A program made the position numbers and the translations under genes. 5,421 nt of DNA from an uncultured Mediterraneibacter sp. (lineage in GTDB: Bacteria; Bacillota; Clostridia; Lachnospirales; Lachnospiraceae), in NCBI GenBank assembly GCA_934418295.1, contig CAKRWZ010000097.1:1-5421 (forward strand), in the 5' to 3' direction. Every line of letters starts with the position of its first letter. Position 1 is the stretch's first letter. Below, piece after piece: positions 1 to 5,421 of the stretch. The notes under the pieces are model-generated. The model had not been told where the DNA came from, searched no databases, and saw only the letters and a list, made by a program, of their open reading frames with translations.

Positions 1-984
1 GCCATTGGGGGATTCCCAATCTCCGAAAAACACATGACCGAGGTGGGAATTGCCGGCCCGGCTGCGCACCTCCGTGCGGTGCATTCCGTGGCTTAAATCT
101 TCCATTTCTACCACGGCAGGTTTCTCAATCGGTTTTGTAAAAGCGGGCCAGCCACAGCTGCTCTCAAATTTATCCGTGGAAGAAAAAAGTGGTTCGCCGG
201 TAACGATATCCACATAAATTCCTTGCTCAAACTGATTCCAGAATGCACCGGTAAAAGCACGCTCCGTACCATTTTCCTGTGTGACATAGTACTGCTCCTT
301 TGTCAGCCTGTCCCGGACAATCTCTGCCGCAGGCTTTTTGTAATCACCCGGATCGATGCGTTGCTTGGAAAAGAGCTCCATCTCTGCTCTTGGAATGTGA
401 CAGTAACCGCCCGGATTTTTCTCCAAATAATTTTGGTGATATTCCTCAGCCGGATAATAATTTTTAAGCGGACCGATTTCTACAAAAAATTTTTCACTGC
501 GGCTCTGCTCAATTTCTGCAATGCGCTCTACTGTCTCCTTCGTTCTGTCGTTGGTATAATAAACTCCGGTCTGATACTGACTTCCGATATCGTTGCCTTG
601 CCGGTTCTTTGCCGTTGGATCAATGACGTAAAAATAAGCTAACAGCAAAGCATCAAGACTTACCTGCTCCGGATCATACTCCACCCGTACAGTTTCCCTG
701 AAGCCTGTATTCCCTTTGCAGACTGTTTGATAATCCGCATCTTTCTCACAGGTTCCATTGGCGTAACCACTTTGAGCATCCAGAACGCCCGGGATTGACT
801 GCATCAGGTGCTCCATGCCCCAGAAGCAGCCACCGGCCAGGTAAATTACATTTTCCGTTGTATCCATATACTCATTCTCTTTCGTTTCCTTTTCCTGCAT
901 CATACTCTTATGCTTCTGCCCTGAGGCGCAGCCACTCAGCAGTAATACAGAAACAAGGAGAAGCGGCAACTCTTTCCGGTACAT
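1..984 (-). CDS. msrAB: Lipoprotein MsrA-MsrB fusion, peptide methionine sulfoxide reductase (3' end cut by window)
   Basis: Bifunctional enzyme reducing both the S (MsrA) and R (MsrB) forms of methionine sulfoxide in proteins. The 328 visible residues start at the ATG at 984, with AAGGAGGG at 992-999 (7-nt spacer). Residues 1-19 form a lipoprotein signal with lipobox LSGC (Cys19), so the enzyme should be anchored on the outer face of the membrane. The MsrA domain (about 46-200) has GCFWG with catalytic Cys53, the YYPAEEYHQ block (176-184) and GGYCHI with recycling Cys195. The MsrB domain (about 228 onward) has GIYVDIVTGEPLFSS, CGWPAF with the probable resolving Cys277, RTEVRS and NSHLGHVF. 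The two zinc-binding CXXC pairs of other MsrBs are not seen, as in the Neisseria PilB type. The window ends at ESPNG, just before the expected RYCINS catalytic cysteine, so the truncation is an artefact of the window. It is last of the visible cluster, 36 bp after the thioredoxin-like gene, its likely electron donor. Confidence 0.96.
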   Translation of the reverse strand, partial: MYRKELPLLLVSVLLLSGCASGQKHKSMMQEKETKENEYMDTTENVIYLAGGCFWGMEHLMQSIPGVLDAQSGYANGTCEKDADYQTVCKGNTGFRETVRVEYDPEQVSLDALLLAYFYVIDPTAKNRQGNDIGSQYQTGVYYTNDRTKETVERIAEIEQSRSEKFFVEIGPLKNYYPAEEYHQNYLEKNPGGYCHIPRAEMELFSKQRIDPGDYKKPAAEIVRDRLTKEQYYVTQENGTERAFTGAFWNQFEQGIYVDIVTGEPLFSSTDKFESSCGWPAFTKPIEKPAVVEMEDLSHGMHRTEVRSRAGNSHLGHVFFGDWESPNG

Positions 985-1020
985 GGTATTTCCCTCCTTT
1001 TTCAGGATATTAATCCGCAC

Positions 1021-1962
1021 TTAGCTCTTATCAGCAGCAAGAGCCTTATCAATGAGAGCTTTCAATGCTTCCATCTGAGACTTGTCGGTAACAGCGCCTA
1101 CAATGGGATCACCGACGATATTGCCGTTGCGGTCAACTACATAAGTAGTGGGATAAGCATATAAATCCTCGGTGAATTTTCCTGCTTCACTGTCGGAAGC
1201 AAAATACACATTCTGATAGGCTGCCCCTTTTTTCTTCAGCACGTCCTTTGCTTCGGAAATTGCCATTTTCTCACCATCCAGTGTGAAAGAGTTGACCCCG
1301 ATGAGCGCACCGCCTTTTTTCACAAGCTCCTTGTGCAAAGCATCCAATTCAGAAAGCTCGCTCACGCATGGTCCACAGGTAGTAAACCAGAAATTTACCA
1401 CCGTCACCGCATTCCCGGAGAACAGCTTATCACTCTTTACCTCATTCCCGTCCAGATCCTTTCCTTCAAAGGCCGGAAACTTCTGTGTACTGCTGTTGTC
1501 GGGTATCATACTCTTGTCGCCGTCTGCAGGTATGCTCATATCGCTGTCAAGGGACTTTTCAGCTGCCTCCGGATATTTTTTCTCCAGCATCGTCAGCTTA
1601 TTTTCGATATCGCGGATTTTTTCCGCCTCACTCCGGAGAAGCTTTAGTTCGTCTGCTGTAAACTGATCCTTTGCAGAGTCGATGGTTTTAAGCAGAAAAT
1701 CTCCATAGTTTTTGCCATCCTCCTGCATAGTCATCCCCTTGTCTGCCTCCATAAAAACCTTTTCCCAAAGCTCTTTGTTTTCTTCCAGAATTGCATTTTC
1801 CTGCGCCATCAGTTTCTTATGCATGGCGATTGCTTCCTCCGCGTTCTTCGGTTCATTGTCCATCCCTTCCGTTTCATCTTTGTCTTTCACAGCACAGGCT
1901 GCCAAAGACAGCACAAGCATTGAGAGTGCCAGCACCATTGTCAATAGTTTTTTTACATTCAT
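1021..1962 (-). CDS. TlpA-like thioredoxin-fold lipoprotein (extracytoplasmic thiol reductase)
   Basis: A 313-residue membrane-anchored thiol-disulfide oxidoreductase. Residues 1-23 are a lipoprotein signal: KK at 4-5, a hydrophobic core, then LAAC with lipidated Cys23. Residues 34-135 are highly charged, mostly Glu/Lys, and look helical; a linker rich in D, S and P follows (138-160). The thioredoxin/TlpA domain (about 160-310) carries FWFTTCGPC with active cysteines 196 and 199, and YPTTYVVD with the cis-proline equivalent Pro271, followed by the RNGNIVG hairpin. The start is the ATG at 1962 preceded by AGGAGG at 1971-1976 (8-nt spacer). It lies 38 bp downstream of the Fe-S membrane protein and 36 bp upstream of msrAB, so cotranscription is likely. 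By analogy with streptococcal lipoproteins that feed electrons to MsrAB, it probably reduces the MsrAB disulfides and is itself reduced from the membrane. A role in cytochrome maturation or ResA-like work is less likely, as no cytochrome genes are nearby. Confidence 0.93.
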   Translation of the reverse strand: MNVKKLLTMVLALSMLVLSLAACAVKDKDETEGMDNEPKNAEEAIAMHKKLMAQENAILEENKELWEKVFMEADKGMTMQEDGKNYGDFLLKTIDSAKDQFTADELKLLRSEAEKIRDIENKLTMLEKKYPEAAEKSLDSDMSIPADGDKSMIPDNSSTQKFPAFEGKDLDGNEVKSDKLFSGNAVTVVNFWFTTCGPCVSELSELDALHKELVKKGGALIGVNSFTLDGEKMAISEAKDVLKKKGAAYQNVYFASDSEAGKFTEDLYAYPTTYVVDRNGNIVGDPIVGAVTDKSQMEALKALIDKALAADKS

Positions 1963-2000
1963 GTTTCTTTCCTCCTACTCGTATTGTTTTATTTTTGTTT

Positions 2001-2936
2001 TTATTTTGTTACCGTTTTGTTCTCGTTATTTTTTTGCTGCAATAACCTTTTCCCTTCTTTCCCGTTCCCAAAGCCATAGCAAAATCTCACCGCATTCGTC
2101 GGGCAGGCTCGGATACACATCCCACAGCGGATACACTCGGCATGGTTAGGTGTTTTTGTTACATCCACATCCATCTTACAGGCTCTGGCACATTTTCCAC
2201 AGGAGATGCATTTATCCGCATCCACTTTCATCTGGAAAAGAGACACCTTACTAAGCAGCGCATAAAATGCCCCCAGCGGACATATCCACTTGCAGAACGG
2301 GCGGTAAAACACCATGCTCAGCACAATCACTGCCAGCAAAATACTGAATTTCCAGGTAAACAATGTCCCCAGAGCCGCCCGGATCCCCGAATTAGCAATG
2401 GACAGCGGGATCGCCCCTTCCAGTACGCCCTGCGGGCAGAGGTATTTGCAGAAGAACGGATCCCCCATTCCTACCTCGTTTACCACAAACACCGGCAGCA
2501 AAAATACCATTCCCAGCAAAACAACGTATTTGAGATATGTCAGATGCTTCAGCCTCTTTGTGGAAATCTTTTTGATGGGGATTTTGTGCAGCAGCTCCTG
2601 AAACCAGCCGAAGGGGCACAGAAAACCGCAGATAAAACGTCCAAGCAAAACCCCCAAAAGAATGAGAAGGCCTGTAATATAATACGAAAAGCTGAATTTC
2701 GATGACCCCACCACTGCCTGAAATGCCCCGATGGGACAGGCTCCTGAGGCCGCCGGACAAGAATAGCAGTTCAACCCCGGCACACATATCGTTTTTCCGG
2801 TTCCCTGATAAAGTCTGCCTTTTAGAAAATTCGGCAGATGCAGATTCGTCAGTAAAGTTGCTCCTGCCTGGATCCAGCCCCGGAAACGAAACAAAATCTG
2901 TGATACTCCTGATCCTTTTTTACCCAATTCCCACAC
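2001..2936 (-). CDS. NapH/YccM-like polytopic membrane protein with two [4Fe-4S] ferredoxin motifs
   Basis: Probable membrane electron-transfer protein of 311 residues if begun at the GTG at 2936. Cysteines occur in ordered groups: C51-x5-C57-x2-C60-x6-C67; CxxxCP at 103/107, 163/167 and 215/219; then a C-terminal ferredoxin domain with CxxCxxCxxxC at 243-253 and CxxCxxCxxxCP at 268-279, enough for two [4Fe-4S] clusters. Hydrophobic stretches near 20-36 (weak), 84-106, 132-155 and 190-212 suggest four helices with both ends in the cytoplasm; the loop at 117-131 is rich in Lys/Arg and should be cytoplasmic. The CxxxCP motifs and ferredoxin tail are typical of the NapH/MauN/YccM group, which passes electrons across or along the membrane. 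The tail (287-311) is basic. The start is uncertain: the GTG has only a 1-nt gap from the nearest GGAG, whereas a TTG at 2894 has AGGAG at 2906-2910. The gene overlaps the end of the upstream miniprotein by 17 nt. Its placement beside a thioredoxin-like lipoprotein and MsrAB suggests it replaces CcdA as the membrane electron source. Confidence 0.9.
   Translation of the reverse strand: MWELGKKGSGVSQILFRFRGWIQAGATLLTNLHLPNFLKGRLYQGTGKTICVPGLNCYSCPAASGACPIGAFQAVVGSSKFSFSYYITGLLILLGVLLGRFICGFLCPFGWFQELLHKIPIKKISTKRLKHLTYLKYVVLLGMVFLLPVFVVNEVGMGDPFFCKYLCPQGVLEGAIPLSIANSGIRAALGTLFTWKFSILLAVIVLSMVFYRPFCKWICPLGAFYALLSKVSLFQMKVDADKCISCGKCARACKMDVDVTKTPNHAECIRCGMCIRACPTNAVRFCYGFGNGKEGKRLLQQKNNENKTVTK
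2906..2910 (-). promoter_or_regulatory. Candidate ribosome binding site for a downstream start of the Fe-S protein
   Basis: AGGAG on the minus strand lies 11 nt before an in-frame TTG at 2894 (residue 15 of the longest version) and 8 nt before an ATT at 2897. Starting here would give a protein opening LFRFRGWIQ, closer to how I remember family members beginning (a few basic residues and then a hydrophobic segment). The site also falls just past the stop of the miniprotein gene at 2920, which fits reinitiation. It is not proof: the upstream GTG at 2936 could be used by translational coupling. Confidence 0.4.
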
Positions 2937-3066
2937 ACTCCAAACATAATTTAATTGCTTTACTCAGCACGGTTACTGCCTCTCCACGCCAGATGCCAAA
3001 ACACAGCATGGCCGTTCCGGCAATCAGCAATACGACTTGCGCCGCCGTCTTTTTTACACAACTCAT
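2920..3066 (-). CDS. CD1871A-family CXXC membrane miniprotein
   Basis: A 48-residue protein that is easily missed. The ATG at 3066 is preceded by a purine-rich AAGGAAAGGG stretch (7 nt from the last G to the start), and the stop TAA is at 2920. Residues 5-6 are KK, residues 8-26 form one membrane helix (VVLLIAGTAMLCFGIW), RGE follows at 27-29, and an amphipathic segment ends in CLECVGIG with the CXXC cysteines at 41 and 44. Two more cysteines are at 3 and 22. The RGE turn and terminal CLEC-hydrophobic-G ending match what I know as the CD1871A family of clostridial CXXC proteins, usually next to a 4Fe-4S binding protein. The positive N-terminus suggests N-in, so the CXXC would sit at the outer face. 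It is the first gene of the cluster and overlaps the Fe-S gene by 17 nt, implying tight co-expression. The function is not established; a thiol relay or assembly partner of the Fe-S protein is inference. Confidence 0.85.
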   Translation of the reverse strand: MSCVKKTAAQVVLLIAGTAMLCFGIWRGEAVTVLSKAIKLCLECVGIG

Positions 3067-3095
3067 TTTTTCACCCTTTCCTTTTTTCTGCCCCT

Positions 3096-3101
3096 ATCAT
3101 A
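3096..3101 (-). promoter_or_regulatory. -10 box of the leftward redox operon promoter
   Basis: TATGAT on the minus strand, one base from the TATAAT consensus, placed 30 bases before the miniprotein ATG at 3066. No good -35 hexamer sits at the normal distance: the sequence 17 nt upstream is CAGAGA. Instead, a TTAACA-N6-TTAACC direct repeat ends 9 nt upstream of the -10. This is the arrangement expected when an OmpR/PhoB-type activator substitutes for the -35 contact. The assignment is from pattern only. Confidence 0.55.
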
Positions 3102-3110
3102 GCGCAGGAA

Positions 3111-3144
3111 GGTTAAAGTCTCTGTTAAGAACAAAAATTTAACA
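3111..3144. promoter_or_regulatory. Candidate response-regulator binding region (TTAAC repeats)
   Basis: On the minus strand, TTAACA (3128-3123) and TTAACC (3116-3111) form a direct repeat with 12-nt period. A third copy in the opposite orientation, TTAACA on the plus strand at 3139-3144, makes an inverted repeat TGTTAA-N10-TTAACA across 3123-3144. Direct hexamer repeats about one helical turn apart are typical OmpR/PhoP-family sites; the Bacillus subtilis PhoP box is built from TTAACA-like repeats. The position between the two divergent promoters, next to an OmpR-family regulator gene, suggests that regulator binds here, activating the leftward operon and possibly itself. The AT-rich setting means chance similarity cannot be excluded. 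Confidence 0.5.
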
Positions 3145-3161
3145 CAAACTTTATCTGCCTT

Positions 3162-3170
3162 TGCTATAAT
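3162..3170 (+). promoter_or_regulatory. Extended -10 promoter of the two-component genes
   Basis: TGCTATAAT, a perfect TATAAT (3165-3170) with an extended-10 TG, lies 62 bases before the response regulator ATG. A TTAACA at 3139-3144 is a poor -35 candidate because the spacer would be 20 nt; an extended -10 can work without it. The expected transcript begins near 3177 with an A-rich leader of about 55 nt that shows no obvious hairpin. Confidence 0.7.
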
Positions 3171-3232
3171 AAAAACAACACCAAAAGGAAGAAATAAAAA
3201 AGAAAAAATCAAGAAAAAAGAGGAGGGCTTTC

Positions 3233-3910
3233 ATGCACCTTTTAGTAATTGAAGACGAACGTGCCCTGTGCGAGACTATCGTCCGCAGTCTGCGGCGTCT
3301 GTCTTACAGCGTGGACTACTGCTACGACGGGAAAAGAGCATTGGAACTGCTGGATGTGGAATGCTATGATTTGATACTTCTGGATCTGAATCTCCCCGGC
3401 AAAGATGGTATGACTGTGCTGCGCACCCTGCGGCAAAATGACCGAGAGACCCGAGTGCTGATTCTCTCTGCCCGCGGCGAGGTAGAAGACAAGGTAAAAG
3501 GACTGGACGCCGGAGCAAATGATTATCTGGCAAAGCCTTTTCATCTGGCCGAATTAGAGGCGCGCATCCGTAGTCTGACTCTGCGGCAATTTATCCAGCC
3601 AGATGTGCTGCTGACCTGTGGACGGCTGACCTTTGACACCCGTTCCCGCACTGCTGCTGTCAATGAGCAATCCTTCACACTGACCCGTAAAGAAACCGGG
3701 ATTTTAGAATATCTGATGATACATCAAGGACGTCCTGTAAGTCAGGAGGAACTGATAGACCACGTCTGGGACAACAGCGTAGATAATTTCAGTAACTCTA
3801 TCCGTGTCCATATTTCTGCCCTGCGTAAAAAGCTCCGCGCCGCGCTGGGCTATGATCCCATCCGCAACCGTATCGGAGAAGGCTATATAATGGGAGGCGA
3901 AAAAATATGA
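3233..3910 (+). CDS. OmpR-family DNA-binding response regulator
   Basis: Two-component response regulator of 225 residues, a usual length for the family. The receiver domain (1-115) has acidic residues E7 and D8, phosphoacceptor D51 in LLDLNLP, S79 in ILSARG and K101 in AKPF. The winged-helix output domain (about 125-222) contains FTLTRKETGILEYLM, the HVWD block and a recognition helix around SNSIRVHISALRKKL (187-201), ending with the wing GEGYIM. All receiver residues needed for phosphorylation are present. The start is the ATG at 3233 with AGGAGG at 3221-3226 (6-nt spacer). Its stop overlaps the kinase start as ATGA. It diverges from the redox cluster across a 166-bp region bearing repeat sites, so that cluster is its most likely target. 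Which stimulus it answers to is not visible. Confidence 0.96.
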   Translation: MHLLVIEDERALCETIVRSLRRLSYSVDYCYDGKRALELLDVECYDLILLDLNLPGKDGMTVLRTLRQNDRETRVLILSARGEVEDKVKGLDAGANDYLAKPFHLAELEARIRSLTLRQFIQPDVLLTCGRLTFDTRSRTAAVNEQSFTLTRKETGILEYLMIHQGRPVSQEELIDHVWDNSVDNFSNSIRVHISALRKKLRAALGYDPIRNRIGEGYIMGGEKI

Positions 3911-5064
3911 AAAAACTTTCCCTGCAATGGCGCATCACGCTGATGACATCTCTCCTGATCGGTATTACCTGCATGGCCATGAAGCTGCTGCTCTGTTTCT
4001 CGGGCATTCATTATATGGATTCCATCGGGGAGTCCCTCCAGGACTACACTACTGACGGTGAGCCGGCCTTTTTCAATCCTGAGACGGCAGACCCGGAGCA
4101 GGATCTTACCATAGTCATTCATGGGGCTCAAGAAGAATTCTGTCTGACAAACTGGTACATTACCGCGGCCATAACGATATTCAGCGGGATTCTGGCCTAT
4201 TTCGTCAGCGGACGGGCTCTGAAACCCCTCCGCAGCTTCGCTGCACAGGTAGAAAAAGTACAATCGAACAATCTGGCAGACATGCACATTAACGAGAATG
4301 AGCTGCCGGAATTCCGGCAGCTCAGCCACTCTTTTAACCAGATGCTGGAAAGGCTGAATAATGCCTTTGCAGCCCAGCGCCAGTTTACCGGCAATGCAGC
4401 GCACGAACTGCGCACGCCTCTTGCTTTGATGCAGGCGCAGCTGGAGCTGTTCTCTGCAGAGCATCCCGATGTACTGCCGGAGACAGCAGCATTTCTCTCA
4501 TTGCTGCAAGAACAGACCGAACGACTGACGCAAATGACCAAAACATTGCTAGAAATGAGCAATCTGCAGCAAGTAACGCAAAACGAACAAATCCAGCTTG
4601 CGCCACTGATCGAAGAAATCTTTACCGATCTTGCACCACTAGCAGAAAAAAATGGTATCTCTCTGGAGCGGGAAGGTGACGGTGTCATAACCGGCAGCGA
4701 CACACTACTCTACCGGCTGCTGTTCAACCTGACAGAAAACGCCATCAAATACAACCGCCCTAACGGCTCAGTACACGTCTCTGTCCTCCAGACACCAACA
4801 GAATTTTCAGTTTGCGTAAGCGATACCGGCTGCGGTATCCCCAAAGAGTTTCAACGCAGCATCTTCCAGCCCTTTTTTCGTGTAGATAAATCCCGCAGCC
4901 GCGAGTATGGCGGCGTAGGTCTGGGACTTTCTCTGGTGTGGGAAATCGCCCGCCTGCACGGCGGCTCCGCCCGAGTAAAAGAAAGCTCGGAAAACGGCAC
5001 CACCATAGAAGTGAAATTTCCGGACAATAAGCAAGAACGTCTAAAACAAGAGCAGGGCATCTAG
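3907..5064 (+). CDS. HAMP-domain sensor histidine kinase
   Basis: Membrane histidine kinase of 385 residues, cognate partner of the response regulator whose stop it overlaps (ATGA); GGGAGG at 3892-3897 serves as its ribosome site. A first membrane helix (about 10-32) and a second (82-101) enclose a short outer loop of about 50 residues, acidic and without a recognised sensor fold. A HAMP linker follows (102-155), then the dimerisation/phosphoacceptor domain with H166 in AHELRTP, and the ATPase domain with N box NLTENAIKYN (274-283), G1 box DTGCGIP (306-312), F box FQPFFRVD (320-327) and G2 box GGVGLGLSL (335-343). Every catalytic motif looks intact. Two cysteines, C30 and C79, sit at the two outer membrane boundaries of the loop, which might be relevant to redox sensing given the neighbouring operon, though this is only inference. 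Confidence 0.96.
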   Translation: MKKLSLQWRITLMTSLLIGITCMAMKLLLCFSGIHYMDSIGESLQDYTTDGEPAFFNPETADPEQDLTIVIHGAQEEFCLTNWYITAAITIFSGILAYFVSGRALKPLRSFAAQVEKVQSNNLADMHINENELPEFRQLSHSFNQMLERLNNAFAAQRQFTGNAAHELRTPLALMQAQLELFSAEHPDVLPETAAFLSLLQEQTERLTQMTKTLLEMSNLQQVTQNEQIQLAPLIEEIFTDLAPLAEKNGISLEREGDGVITGSDTLLYRLLFNLTENAIKYNRPNGSVHVSVLQTPTEFSVCVSDTGCGIPKEFQRSIFQPFFRVDKSRSREYGGVGLGLSLVWEIARLHGGSARVKESSENGTTIEVKFPDNKQERLKQEQGI

Positions 5065-5082
5065 CTGCTTAAACCGGTACAA

Positions 5083-5128
5083 AAACCTCCAAACTGAGTA
5101 ATTTTATTTTACATCAGTCTGGAGGTTT
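5083..5128. terminator. Hairpin terminator between convergent genes
   Basis: Arms at 5083-5097 and 5114-5128 pair over 15 positions with a single A-C mismatch; GTAA (5098-5101) and TTAC (5109-5112) can extend the stem, leaving a 7-nt T-rich loop. On the minus strand the stem runs into TTTTT (5085-5081), so it suits termination of the leftward transporter gene. On the plus strand it ends in only TTT, so stopping the kinase transcript is less certain. It sits 18 bp after the kinase stop and 69 bp beyond the transporter stop. Confidence 0.75.
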
Positions 5129-5197
5129 ACACGGACTTTGAAATACTCCCGAATCTTATTTATTCACAGAGCTTTTCTCACAATCTCTTATATATTT

Positions 5198-5421
5198 TTA
5201 TACAAAAATCGCTTTTTTCTTTCTGTCCTTTTGATTTTTCTGGGACACTGCCAGACCGATAAGAATCAAGACAGAACCGATAACCGAAACCGGTGTCATT
5301 TTTTCATGCAGAACAAAGATGGATAACACAAGCGTTACGATGGGCGATACATAAATATATACACTGGTTTTGATCGCTCCGATCCATTTTGTTGCCTGAT
5401 TCCAGCAAAAAAATCCGATGG
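5198..5421 (-). CDS. EamA/DMT-family transporter, C-terminal 73 residues
   Basis: The 3' end of a gene whose 5' part lies beyond the right edge of the window. The frame reads from 5419 to a TAA at 5198. The visible residues include FFCWNQATKWIGAIKTSVYIYVSPIVTLVLS, given here as the joined pieces FFCWNQATKWIGAIK and TSVYIYVSPIVTLVLS, then a short LHEKMTP turn and a last helix VSVIGSVLILIGLAVS, ending in a basic tail (KNQKDRKKK). The pattern of a penultimate helix with a conserved proline, the HEK-x-TP turn and a final helix with IGxxLILxGL is typical of the end of EamA (drug/metabolite transporter) permeases. The substrate cannot be inferred. It converges on the kinase gene and seems unrelated to the redox cluster. 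Confidence 0.85.
   Translation of the reverse strand, partial: IGFFCWNQATKWIGAIKTSVYIYVSPIVTLVLSIFVLHEKMTPVSVIGSVLILIGLAVSQKNQKDRKKKAIFV

Noticed and set aside
1..60. Possible truncated or broken MsrB domain
   Set aside because: The frame is open to base 1 and the family motifs continue up to the edge; the missing catalytic cysteine lies just outside the window, so this is a window effect and not a pseudogene.
223..642. 139-codon plus-strand open frame opposite msrAB
   Set aside because: The minus strand here encodes conserved MsrA and MsrB motifs without interruption; this frame is only their shadow, although its hydrophobic stretches look superficially membrane-like.
1979..2036. T-rich stretch between the Fe-S gene and the lipoprotein gene as a possible terminator
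   Set aside because: On the transcribed minus strand it is A-rich, has no stem, and partly encodes the Lys/Asn-rich tail of the Fe-S protein. The short gap favours readthrough.
2142..2705. 187-codon open frame on the plus strand opposite the Fe-S gene
   Set aside because: It is antisense to a gene with clear ferredoxin motifs, has no recognisable domain, and its composition (many Gln, His and Lys) is what the opposite strand of that gene gives.
2702..3142. 146-codon plus-strand open frame covering the miniprotein and the divergent promoter
   Set aside because: It lies antisense to the miniprotein and the start of the Fe-S gene, runs through the predicted leftward promoter, and shows no domain or ribosome site.
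3139..3144. TTAACA as the -35 box of the rightward promoter
   Set aside because: The spacer to TATAAT would be 20 nt, too long for a normal sigma-A promoter; the extended -10 explains the promoter better and the hexamer fits a regulator site.
3883..4464. 193-codon minus-strand open frame opposite the kinase
   Set aside because: It is the antisense of the kinase membrane, HAMP and H-box regions; no domain is recognised in it.

Overview
The window looks like part of the chromosome of an anaerobic low-to-mid GC Firmicute, most probably a clostridium of the Lachnospiraceae type. This rests on AGGAGG-type ribosome binding sites, two lipobox lipoproteins, a tiny CD1871A-type CXXC protein, and the protein sequence style; I could not confirm the taxon by search. 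There is no sign of mobile DNA, RNA genes or CRISPR.

Layout. A leftward (minus-strand) four-gene cluster fills about 1-3066. Read in its transcription order it is: a 48-residue CXXC membrane miniprotein (2920-3066), a NapH/YccM-like polytopic iron-sulfur protein (2001-2936), a thioredoxin-fold (TlpA-like) lipoprotein with a CGPC active site (1021-1962), and a lipoprotein fusion of methionine sulfoxide reductases A and B (984 down to base 1, cut off by the window edge just before the catalytic MsrB cysteine). A 166-bp divergent control region (3067-3232) separates this cluster from a rightward two-component pair: an OmpR-family response regulator (3233-3910) and its histidine kinase (3907-5064, ATGA overlap). 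A hairpin at 5083-5128 separates the kinase from the convergent 3' end of an EamA-type drug/metabolite transporter (5198-5421, minus).

How the genes probably work together. MsrAB on the outer face of the membrane reduces oxidised methionines in extracytoplasmic proteins and needs thiol electrons. The TlpA-like lipoprotein beside it is the obvious reductant. In streptococcal analogues the thioredoxin-like lipoproteins are recharged through the membrane by CcdA; no CcdA is present here. In its place are an Fe-S membrane protein with a cytoplasmic two-cluster ferredoxin domain and a CXXC miniprotein. The inference is a ferredoxin-driven transmembrane electron path: cytoplasmic Fe-S clusters, membrane cysteine clusters, possibly the miniprotein CXXC, then the TlpA-like CGPC, then MsrAB. 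The adjacent two-component system probably controls the cluster: direct TTAAC repeats lie just upstream of the leftward -10 box.
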